From positions 62,001 through 126,000 of the forward strand of contig NZ_CP062159.1 of the NCBI RefSeq assembly GCF_014844035.1: a stretch of 64,000 bases of DNA. The letters run 5' to 3'. Shown piece after piece: positions 1 to 8,380 of the stretch (its first letter is position 1; each line of letters opens with the position of its first letter). Source of the stretch: Flavobacterium sp. MDT1-60. GTDB lineage: Bacteria > Bacteroidota > Bacteroidia > Flavobacteriales > Flavobacteriaceae. A program made the position numbers and the translations under genes. Below the pieces are notes generated by a model. That model had not been told where the DNA came from, ran no database searches, and worked only from the letters and a program-made list of their open reading frames with translations.

Positions 1-526
1 CATAGTATTTGTTTCTTACTAATCCTGGATAACGTCTGTCAAAAAGCGAAATATCATCTGCAATTCCTTCTTTTGAAGCCAATAAAACAACTACTTTTCC
101 TTTAACATCGGCTTTTTCAATTTCTTCTTTTGTTGCTGCACCCAGGTATACTAAAGAACCTTCTACTTTAATATTTGTGGTTTCTGCTACCAAAACTTCT
201 TTCCAAAGTTTATATTCTTTTTGTCCAATTTTAAATTTAGTATTGGGAGTTACCTGATGCCTGAATAGATCAAAAAACTGAAAATAAGTTCCGTCATCTC
301 CAGCCGGAGCCATTCCTGCTTCTTTGGCTTTATTGGCCAGCCACATCGATACTTTTAACTCGTCTAAAGTCCCAGCTTCACGACCGTTAAAATGGTCACC
401 AGCCATTTGATACATATCAGTTCTAAGATCCTTATCAGTTATTGCCGCAACTAAAGGTTTTTTGATTGTTTGCGAAAAAGCAAGTCCTCCACAAATAATC
501 AAACCTAAGATCATTTTGTTTTTCAT
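1..526 (-). CDS. M28-family metallopeptidase, N-terminal part (runs off the left edge)
   Basis: This minus-strand reading frame starts at ATG 526 and stays open to the window edge, giving 175 residues of an incomplete protein. Residues 1-19 form a typical signal peptide ending in AFSQ, so the product is exported. The mature start (DMYQMAGDHFNGREAGT, then a run ending WLANKAKEAGMAP) resembles the N-terminus of secreted M28 zinc aminopeptidases, where this segment precedes a PA-like insert and the catalytic domain. The zinc ligands would lie beyond the edge and cannot be checked. A TAAGTTTG box about 20 bases upstream and a terminator between this gene and the next one upstream suggest its own transcription unit. 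Confidence 0.7.
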   Translation of the reverse strand, partial: MKNKMILGLIICGGLAFSQTIKKPLVAAITDKDLRTDMYQMAGDHFNGREAGTLDELKVSMWLANKAKEAGMAPAGDDGTYFQFFDLFRHQVTPNTKFKIGQKEYKLWKEVLVAETTNIKVEGSLVYLGAATKEEIEKADVKGKVVVLLASKEGIADDISLFDRRYPGLVRNKYY

Positions 527-545
527 AAGTTTTAATTTAGTATTC

Positions 546-553
546 CAAACTTA
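546..553 (-). promoter_or_regulatory. Putative -7 promoter box (TAAGTTTG) of the M28 peptidase gene
   Basis: The minus strand reads TAAGTTTG, matching the Bacteroidetes consensus TAnnTTTG, 19 bases upstream of ATG 526. No well-spaced TTTG -33 element was found, so this is suggestive only. Confidence 0.4.
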
Positions 554-624
554 CTAATTTATCTACAAAAAACGCTCTTTTTAAATTTGAAAGATCTCTG
601 AAGAAAACTCTTCTCTTATAACCA

Positions 625-661
625 AACAAAAACCCGACAGATTTAAAATTTGTCGGGTTTG
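625..661 (-). terminator. Rho-independent terminator after the frameshifted secreted-protein gene
   Basis: A GC-containing stem (AAACCCGACA with TGTCGGGTTT) with an AT-rich loop is followed on the minus strand by a T run. It lies just downstream of the stop at 684 and separates that gene from the M28 peptidase gene. Confidence 0.8.
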
Positions 662-683
662 CTTTTTATTTAATAACAGAAAT

Positions 684-2908
684 CTAGTACGTTCCGTCTT
701 GCATCTTAGTTAGGGTCTCACGGATTTCAGTAGCTGTTTCCTGCTCTGTCTCAGCACTTAAATATTTTATTGCCAGTGTTTGAGTTTCGATAGCTTTTTG
801 TTTTTGTCCATCCTTATAATATAGCTGCGCCAAAGTATCTAAATAATAAGGATTGTTTTTAGTAACCACTAAACTATATTCAGACCAGGTTATTGCAGAT
901 TTTAAAAAGTTAGCATTAGCAGGTTTTAAAACTACCATCCAAGCCGCAGAGTTGCATAAATTTGAATGGTATTCTTTAAACGCGTTCCATCCATTATAAG
1001 AGTAATCAGAAATTGGGTCTAAAGTTGCATACATTTCATCTAATCGTTCAATGGCACCTCCTTTATCAATTGCTAAATTAGCATTGAAATAACTACTAAA
1101 TTCCTTTAAGTAACTCGTATTTGAACCGTCTTTATCTTCGACTTCACCTAAATAGGCAAAGTAATTTTTATAACATTCAAAATTTCCTTTTCCGGCAGTA
1201 ATTAGTTTTTATAAACTGATATTGTCTTGTCTTTATTTGCTTCTCCGGAAATTCCATCTACTTCTATATAGGCATTTTGTTGCAGTGCTGAAGTAATTTC
1301 AGCAATTACATTACCAACCAAATGTATTTCTCCTTCTTTTTCATTAAAAGCTACTCTTTGAGTTTCTATTGCATCAGCATGTTTTATCAAATAATCAATA
1401 GACAGAAAATCAGTATCGGTCAGCACTTTGTCTTCATTAAAAAATTGCTTATAGAAACCTTGATTTTTAATTTCTTTCAGAATTGTTTCTACCAGATACA
1501 TATTTGGTTTTGTATCTTTTTGATGTGCTTCAATTAATTTTTTCCAGGTTTGAGAAACTGTTTTTTTGTCTAACGTCACTTTTACAAGCTTAAAATCCTC
1601 GGGATTCTCCGTACTTGTTTCAGCATAATCATAATCGTAAGGCATTTCGAGAACAGCTGCTTTATTAAAAGCCATAATCAAATCTGCATCCGTAGTTTTT
1701 TTATTTTTAATCACTTTATCAAAAGACAGAAAAGCATTTACTCTTTGCGCTTTTTTATAGAATCCGTCATAATAATTAAACTGTGCCTGTTTGTCTTTCA
1801 AATTAGATTTTGAAGTTGCTAAAATAGCTCCATTTTCATTCAAAACAATTATGCCTGGATTGTCTGTGATTTTATTCGTTTTCAGCCATTTTTTATCTTC
1901 GGCGGAAGCCAAATAATAATTAAAAAGATCGTATTCTGCATGATAAGCATCATACATAGTATATCCTACCTGCGCTTCCTGATCTTTTATAAAAGTATCA
2001 AAATCACTTTTTGCTGAAGCATTTTTACTATCAGCATACACAACCAAAAGTTTATTTTTTGTTGCTGAAAGAGCATTTTTTAAATTGTTTTCAATCTTAA
2101 ATTTAAAATCGAATTTAGTTGAAGGATAAGAATCTACAACAACTGCGGCGCTATCAACCGTAGCATCTGCGCCAAAATCATCACTCATTAGCGCTTCCTT
2201 TCCCGGATAAGTCCAGTTTGAAATAGTTTGACTTTCAACTGGAATAACTTTTGAAACTGCAGCTAGAGGTGTATCTTTTTCGTTTAAAAAAACTAACGGA
2301 TTCTTTCCTTTTTGCTCAGAAATTCTCAACTCATTTGTTTTTTGATCAAAAAAACCGGCAATATTTAAATCGTCTAAAACGGCCAATTGATAATTGATAG
2401 TCACTTCAGAAACATCTTTTGGCAAAGCAAATTTTGACAATTTACTTTCTCCATTGTAATCTTCATAAACCAAATACAAATAATCTGCTTTATCCAATTC
2501 AAACTCTAAATTTGTCTGGATAAAGTCCGGATCAATTTTAGTTCTGATATCATTGATTTTTTGATACTGAACAGGATCATTTGATTTTTGTGTTCCGATA
2601 TAGAACGAATAATAAGAAGGATCTAAAAACTTGATTTTAATTTTTTGTGCTTTTTTATCAGTTGCAAAAGCTAGATCAAAAGCATTTTCTGATTTTACTT
2701 TTTGCGAAAATAAAAGAGAATCCCCTTTAATCTCATAATCCCCGGAATAAAAAACCAGCTCGTACTTATTCTCTTCTAATAAATTCAATTTGATTTTTTG
2801 TCCTTTATTTGTAGAAAGATAAGTTCCTTTTTGAATGCCTTTTGTTTGAGAAAACGAAACAAATGTTACACAAAAAAAGAATAAGAAACTCCATTTAAAA
2901 TTACGCAT
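684..2908 (-). pseudogene. Secreted protein with thioredoxin-like and TPR-like regions, split by one frameshift
   Basis: The first part (ATG 2908 to TAA 1202) gives 568 residues with a signal peptide ending VSFSQ. The rest continues in the -1 frame to the stop at 684. The frames join at a run of five A on the minus strand (plus-strand T run 1206-1210). With six A the reading becomes ISVYKKLITAGKGNF and runs open to the end, for about 741 residues. About residues 270-370 look thioredoxin-like (LLVVYADSKNASAKSDFDTF, later GIIVLNENGAIL) but have no CxxC, so redox activity is doubtful. The C-terminus (YLDTLAQLYYKDGQKQKAIE) looks like a TPR repeat. It may be a true mutation or a sequencing error. 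It follows the outer-membrane barrel gene by 90 bases and may share its operon. Confidence 0.75.
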
Positions 2909-2998
2909 ACTTAAAATTTTTGGCTGTTAATATCATGCGTAAAGATATTGCATTCCTGATTAAACAAATCACAAAAAAGATGCTTTGTAATTAAAATA

Positions 2999-5692
2999 CT
3001 ATAAATTATATTTCATCGAAAAGATGATGTAACGAGGCTGAACCGTGTATTGTGAAACTCGTGTAGAAAACTGTGAGAAACTGTCATCATTAAGATATCT
3101 TGTATTTAATAGATTGGTTGCAGCAATTTTATATTCCCATTTGCTGTCCTTGTTTTGATAAATCAAACTGGCACTTAGAAAATCATATTCATTGTCAACC
3201 GTTTTATCAGTATTATAATAATGATAAAATTCATACTCTGAAACAAACGAAAAACTATTCCAAAAATAATAATCCAATCGTGCAAAAGGTTTGTCTGTAT
3301 AATAGGTCGAACCGCTGTATTGATTGATTAAGGCGTTGTATCCTACTTCTAAATTCGGAAAGTTTTTATAATTTGTTGAAGCCCTTACGGTATAACTTTG
3401 AGTAAAACTTTCTGTAGTGGCCAATGCGTTATTTTGAATATTATTAAATTTCGACCAATTGAAACTTGCAACTGCAGATGCTTTATAATTCTTTAAAAAA
3501 GAACGTCCATAACTTCCCATTCCTGAAAAAGTTTCATCTGCCAAGTTAGAATTATAGGGTACTGAAGATTGATTTATCCCATCAAAATCAGCTTTGGTTT
3601 TAATGGCATCTACTTTTTTCGTGTATGTTGCATTGGCAAAAATGTTCTCAAAATTGAACATATTATATTTGAAATAGCGCAGCGAATGAACTTGCGAAGT
3701 GGCATTTTCTAAAAATCGATTTCCTCTAAACAAACTACTGTAATCTGATAAAACATAACCCGCCGCCAACTGATTTATATCTGTAAAATCATTTGACAAA
3801 GAGAAATTATAAGTCAATGTCTCTGATTTCTTGATTTGATACAGGGCAAAAAAATCAGGTAATACTTTGGTGAAGCTCTGAGAATAATCTGTTCCCAACT
3901 GTGTGTTTGTCATTGAATAGGAATGCAGACTTACTCCGGGTGTCAATGTAAATTTACCGGACAAAATCTTATAGTGAAAACCTAAAAAAGTATCATTAAA
4001 ATTATAATTTACCTGATTGTTGTTTTCAGGATCATTTAAATCATTTCGATCTCCATTATCCAACATCTGAAAAATATGTGAGTTGAAATCCTGATAAGAA
4101 TATGTATTCCCTAAAGTGATATTAATATTGCTTTTTGGCGTTACCATGTAATAGTAATCCAATTTAGCATCGAGTTTATTTGTTTTTACAAAGCGATCCT
4201 GATTCAAATCATTTCTATTTTGTTTTGGATCTGTAATATAACCTGACAAATCAAATGGTAATGTTCTTAAATTAGCATTATAAAACGGGTTTTCGTCCTG
4301 ATACAAATGCTGCATCTCAAAAGCAAAAATATTTTTATCGCTTTGAGTATAATACAAACTCAAATTTTGGTTTATTGATGTGGGATTTTGCTTTTTATTT
4401 GTGAAGATTGTTTCAATTGAAGTTACATTATTCTCTACGGCTTCACGGAGCAATTCAGTATCTTCATCTTGTTTGGACAATTTTGTTAAAATATCATAAT
4501 CAAACTGAAATTTATCATTGGGTTTATACGTTGAACTCAATTTAAAAAGTCCCAAATTATTTTTTTGATGCGTTGATTCGTCTCTTTTTTGCTGATCACC
4601 AGAATCTAAAATGGTCGTTTGAGATTTGGTTTCTAAATCTGTTTTTGAAGTAGAAAGTATCCCGAAACCACTAATATTCCAGGCTTTTGTAACGGAGTAA
4701 GCAAAATTGGTTGCGCCAAATTTCGTTTCTATTTCCTTAGCTCGATTATTTCTTAAAAGTGAAATTCCAATATCATTTGATGAAACATTAAAATTGCTTC
4801 CACCCTTCTTCATCATATTTTTAAATCCGCCCGTGAATTTAAAATAATCCTGGGCTGTCAATGGCAATTCGCCAATATTATTAAAATTGGTAATTAAATT
4901 AATGGAGTATTTCGGACTGTAATAAAATAATTTCGGATTAATAATATAACGGCTGTCGAGTTCTGCAACTCCAATTCCGGCAGTTGCATCACCAAACCAA
5001 AAGTTCTTTTTGCCTTCTTTCAGTTTGATATTCATCGCGACATTATCCTGATCGTTTTCCAAACCCTTTAAAGCGCCAACTTCATTATAATTTCGCAAAA
5101 CCTGAATTTTATCAATTGCATCGGCAGGAATATTTTTAACCCCAAGTTTGGTGTCTCCATCAAAGAAATCTTTTCCTTCCACCATTAATTTGCTGACTTT
5201 TTTTCCTTCAACTTCAATTTCACCGTCGGCATTTACCTCAACTCCGGGTAATTTTTTTAAGACATCTTCCAGTTTTTTTTCAGTTCCCGATTTAAAAGAA
5301 TCGGCATTGTAAACAATAGTGTCTCCTTTTATAGAAACCGGCATTTCACGTACAATTTCAACGCCTTCAAGTTCAATTCCTGCGCCGTCCATCACAATAT
5401 TCTGAACTATATTTTCAGTATTAGTTGAGATCGCAATTTCTTTCGATTTCATTCCGAGATAACTCACTTTTACCATATACGAAGTATTGGGCTTTAAAGT
5501 CAGCTGAAACTTTCCTTTATCGTTTGTAATTCCGTATGAATCCATTGCTTTTGTCCCGTTGTTAACCGCCATAATATTGGCCATTTCCAACGGATTTTTT
5601 TGCTCGTCCTGAATAACACCATCAAAACGTACAGTTTGGGCAAAAGTTATAGACGTCATTAAGAAAATAACGAAGAGAAGTATATTTTTCAT
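2999..5692 (-). CDS. TonB-dependent-receptor-like outer-membrane barrel protein with carboxypeptidase-like domain
   Basis: The product has 897 residues. A signal peptide (1-19, ending ITFAQ) precedes a carboxypeptidase-regulatory-like beta-sandwich at about 22-105 (VRFDGVIQDEQKNPLEMANI). A plug-like domain at about 115-230 contains LEDVLKKLPGVEVNADGEIE, and the rest is a long outer-membrane barrel ending in an alternating strand, FSMKYNL. The architecture fits the Bacteroidetes group of outer-membrane beta-barrel proteins annotated beside GLPGLI proteins. The upstream GLPGLI gene ends 32 bases before this start, so the two are probably co-transcribed. No TonB box, SusD partner or sigma/anti-sigma pair is visible. 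Outer-membrane location is secure; the substrate is unknown. Confidence 0.85.
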   Translation of the reverse strand: MKNILLFVIFLMTSITFAQTVRFDGVIQDEQKNPLEMANIMAVNNGTKAMDSYGITNDKGKFQLTLKPNTSYMVKVSYLGMKSKEIAISTNTENIVQNIVMDGAGIELEGVEIVREMPVSIKGDTIVYNADSFKSGTEKKLEDVLKKLPGVEVNADGEIEVEGKKVSKLMVEGKDFFDGDTKLGVKNIPADAIDKIQVLRNYNEVGALKGLENDQDNVAMNIKLKEGKKNFWFGDATAGIGVAELDSRYIINPKLFYYSPKYSINLITNFNNIGELPLTAQDYFKFTGGFKNMMKKGGSNFNVSSNDIGISLLRNNRAKEIETKFGATNFAYSVTKAWNISGFGILSTSKTDLETKSQTTILDSGDQQKRDESTHQKNNLGLFKLSSTYKPNDKFQFDYDILTKLSKQDEDTELLREAVENNVTSIETIFTNKKQNPTSINQNLSLYYTQSDKNIFAFEMQHLYQDENPFYNANLRTLPFDLSGYITDPKQNRNDLNQDRFVKTNKLDAKLDYYYMVTPKSNINITLGNTYSYQDFNSHIFQMLDNGDRNDLNDPENNNQVNYNFNDTFLGFHYKILSGKFTLTPGVSLHSYSMTNTQLGTDYSQSFTKVLPDFFALYQIKKSETLTYNFSLSNDFTDINQLAAGYVLSDYSSLFRGNRFLENATSQVHSLRYFKYNMFNFENIFANATYTKKVDAIKTKADFDGINQSSVPYNSNLADETFSGMGSYGRSFLKNYKASAVASFNWSKFNNIQNNALATTESFTQSYTVRASTNYKNFPNLEVGYNALINQYSGSTYYTDKPFARLDYYFWNSFSFVSEYEFYHYYNTDKTVDNEYDFLSASLIYQNKDSKWEYKIAATNLLNTRYLNDDSFSQFSTRVSQYTVQPRYIIFSMKYNL

Positions 5693-5724
5693 GAAAAAAA
5701 TCTAAGGATGATGTGCTAAAAAAA

Positions 5725-6639
5725 TTAACGTCTAATCAGTACTGGCCCGCCACCCGGACCACCTTCACGACCACGGTTCATTTCTCTAAATTCTTCCATT
5801 TTTTTAATAACGGTGTCATCGTAATCTTTCTGAGAAATTACTTTTCCTTTTGTAGGCGCTTTTATTTCGGCTTTATCTTTCGCATTCAAAACAATTTTTG
5901 AACATAGGATTGTTGTTCTTCCATCATTAACTTCTAAAATCAAACCAGGTAAACCCCAATAATTCTCTGGACCCTGATTTACCGGGATTTCCGGAGAATA
6001 CCAAGCTGTTATAATAATCTCTTTTGGAATTTCAAAATTATCCTGAAAATTGGTTTTAGTTTCTCCTGAAGTTTTCTTAGTCTCGTCTTTTTTATCTTCA
6101 GACTTTTTATCGTCATTGTTTTTAGGTCTGAAATTTCTAAAATCAGTTTTACTGGCTTCTTTCACAGCAGTTGCTTTATAACAAGTGTAACCTCCAATTT
6201 GTTTTGTTTCAGATTCAAGTTTCCAGTTTAATTTTGGCAGAGAATCTATAACCAGAAACTCTTTTCCCATAAATTCTTTGTCAACTGTATATGATTTACT
6301 TTTTACATCTTTGTAAAAAGTTCCTCCACCACCCATAAAAGAATTCATCATAATACGCATTCCGCCGCCTTGTTGTCCCGGAGTTTCTAACTTTTCTTCT
6401 TCTTTGTAAATAGAAGCCGACTTATCAAAATTTAAAATAAAGGTTTTCTCCAGCATTTTTTTCATACGCTCTTCCATGTTTTTCTGCATTTCAGGCGTAA
6501 TATCTCTATTCGCCCGCATTCCATCCATTTTAGGTGCCTGCGTTTTTGACTCATAAACAGCCATTCCCTGAAAGTCTTTTTGCGCACGCATTTGAGTAAA
6601 TACAAGCATTAAAGACATATATAAGAATATTTTTTTCAT
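5725..6639 (-). CDS. GLPGLI family secreted protein
   Basis: The diagnostic motif is present as ENYWGLPGLILEVNDGR near the C-terminal third, and this names the family. I chose the start at ATG 6639 because MKKIFLYMSLMLVFTQMRAQ is a clean signal peptide; the frame stays open upstream to 6732 but that stretch looks like AT-rich leader DNA. The mature product is about 284 residues with a charged Lys/Asp/Glu-rich segment (KNNDDKKSEDKKDETKK) and a Gly-rich C-terminus (GREGGPGGG). GLPGLI proteins are periplasmic or surface proteins of unknown role, often encoded next to TonB-receptor-like barrels as here. Confidence 0.9.
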   Translation of the reverse strand: MKKIFLYMSLMLVFTQMRAQKDFQGMAVYESKTQAPKMDGMRANRDITPEMQKNMEERMKKMLEKTFILNFDKSASIYKEEEKLETPGQQGGGMRIMMNSFMGGGGTFYKDVKSKSYTVDKEFMGKEFLVIDSLPKLNWKLESETKQIGGYTCYKATAVKEASKTDFRNFRPKNNDDKKSEDKKDETKKTSGETKTNFQDNFEIPKEIIITAWYSPEIPVNQGPENYWGLPGLILEVNDGRTTILCSKIVLNAKDKAEIKAPTKGKVISQKDYDDTVIKKMEEFREMNRGREGGPGGGPVLIRR

Positions 6640-6871
6640 TTCTTTTATTTTAAAATTGAGTAAATCAATAAAACTTACTCTCAAATGTATTATTAATTTT
6701 AAAATACTAAAAATTAAATATATCAATACCAATAACCGATCGACGAAATCAGCTGTTAATTAGATTGTTGCAATTCTGAAACGTTTTAAAGAAAAAATCC
6801 AACTTAATAGGCTATTTAAACCATTTCGTACATAGTTTTTTGTAATTTGGCTCTTTTGAAACCTACTTCTT

Positions 6872-7687
6872 ATGAACAAAACAGTGCGCAAAATTTTAAT
6901 TCTATTTTTTATAGCCTGTTCATTATCAGCTGTTTCTGCACAAAATAAAAAAATAAACGCGACTTTAATCTCTCAATTTAATACTGCTATTGATGATTTC
7001 TTAGGATATGATTCTTTTGGATTTTCTTATCATATTAAAGATAATGTTTTTAGAAAAACTAAAGGAGATGAGGTTTTGAGTACAAAAATGTATCATTAGG
7101 AAATATTACCAAAGTTGACATTTTAAATCCTCTTAAAATAGTTTTGTTTTATGAAGATTTTAATACCGCTGTTTTATTGGACAATCAGTTAAACAAAATG
7201 ACAGAAATTAATTTTTCTTTAAACAACACTCCTATAGTTGTACCAGCCATTGGCATGTCAACCCAAAATCAGTTGTGGATTTTCAACACCTTAAATCAAC
7301 AAATTGGTCTTTTTGATTATTTAAAAAATGAATACAAAACGGTTTCTACCCCTTTAACAGAAGGTATAAAATATTACCAAACTGACTTTAATACTTTTTA
7401 TTGGATTGATAAAAAAAAACAATTTCTTTTCTTGTGATATTTTCGGAAAAACGACTTCTTTAGGAAAAATCCCTGACTATGACCAAATCGAAATTATAAA
7501 TCCAAATTCTTACATTTTCAGAAAAGCTAATCTGCTCTATTTTACAGACAAAACAAGTGCTGACTTGGATACCTTTTCTGAAATTGAAATTTTACAAAAA
7601 AGCTTTGATAAATTCTGCTACAAAGACCAAATTTTATCTATTTTTACAACTAAAGAAATTACCAATTATAAAATCGTAACACCGTAA
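6872..7687 (+). pseudogene. Secreted hypothetical protein broken by two compensating frameshifts
   Basis: Three overlapping frames together read one protein of about 271 residues over exactly 816 bases. It starts at ATG 6872 with a signal peptide ending AVSAQ. After EVL the frame breaks at the T run 7074-7077; one extra T gives EVFEYKNVSLG and restores the frame. At 7411-7419 a run of nine A breaks it again; eight A would give WIDKKNNFFSCDIFGK. The net change is zero. The repeated short beta-type segments (QLWIFNTLNQQIGLFDY, NLLYFTDKTSA) look like a beta-propeller-type sensor, but I do not recognise the family. The stop overlaps the next gene's ATG by one base, so the two are probably translationally coupled. 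Either a recent pseudogene or sequencing errors. Confidence 0.7.
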
Positions 7688-8301
7688 TGCACATAGCAAT
7701 AGCAGGAAACATAGGCGCTGGAAAAACAACTTTGACTAAATTATTGGCCAAACATTTTAAATGGGAACCACATTATGAAGATGTTGTTGACAACCCTTAT
7801 TTAGATGATTTTTACCACCAAATGGAACGTTGGTCATTTAATTTGCAGATTTACTTCTTGAACAGCAGGTTTCGTCAGGTGCAGCAAATTCGCGAAAGCG
7901 GAAAAAAAATTATTCAGGACAGAACGATTTATGAGGATGCTTATATTTTTGCTCCCAACTTATATTCAATGGGATTAATGACAAGTCGTGATTTCGAAAA
8001 TTACACTTCATTGTTTGAATTGATGGAATCATTAGTAAAAGCTCCTGATTTATTGATTTACCTAAGAAGTTCTATTCCAAATTTAGTAGGACAGATTCAC
8101 AAACGTGGACGCGAATACGAAAACTCTATTTCTATTGATTATTTAAGCCGATTAAATGAAAGATACGAAGCCTGGGTTCAGACTTATACGAAAGGAAAGC
8201 TATTGATTATTGATGTTGATAATATTAACTTCGTCGATAATCCTGAAGATTTAGGAAACATCATTAATAGAATTGATGCTGAATTAAACGGATTGTTTTA
8301 G
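7687..8301 (+). CDS. Deoxynucleoside kinase
   Basis: The 204-residue protein has a Walker A loop GNIGAGKTT at residues 7-15, the DRT-type motif QDRTIYEDAYIF near residue 78, and an Arg-rich lid RGREYENSIS near 142, all features of the dNK/dCK/dGK family. It phosphorylates deoxynucleosides with ATP in salvage for DNA synthesis. Length is normal. ATG 7687 overlaps the stop of the preceding gene by one base. Which deoxynucleoside is preferred cannot be read from the sequence. Confidence 0.9.
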   Translation: MHIAIAGNIGAGKTTLTKLLAKHFKWEPHYEDVVDNPYLDDFYHQMERWSFNLQIYFLNSRFRQVQQIRESGKKIIQDRTIYEDAYIFAPNLYSMGLMTSRDFENYTSLFELMESLVKAPDLLIYLRSSIPNLVGQIHKRGREYENSISIDYLSRLNERYEAWVQTYTKGKLLIIDVDNINFVDNPEDLGNIINRIDAELNGLF

Positions 8302-8334
8302 AAACACAAATTCCACGGATTTACACTAAATAAA

Positions 8335-8362
8335 AAATGCCTCTAAATTTAGAGGCATTTTT
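8335..8362. terminator. Bidirectional terminator between the deoxynucleoside kinase gene and hppA
   Basis: A near-perfect stem (ATGCCTCTAAAT with ATTTAGAGGCAT) is flanked by A on the left and T on the right, so it can serve both convergent genes. Confidence 0.85.
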
Positions 8363-8380
8363 GTTATAACTAACTGAAAT

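Noticed and set aside
1195..1215. Programmed -1 frameshift at the A run in the first secreted gene
   Set aside because: The zero-frame codons are TAT AAA AAC TAA, so slipping would place the P-site tRNA on TAA. The heptamer is T AAA AAC, not a proper slippery site, and simple indel explains it better.
6640..6732. Upstream extension of the GLPGLI protein
   Set aside because: The 31 extra residues precede a complete signal peptide and come from AT-rich leader DNA.
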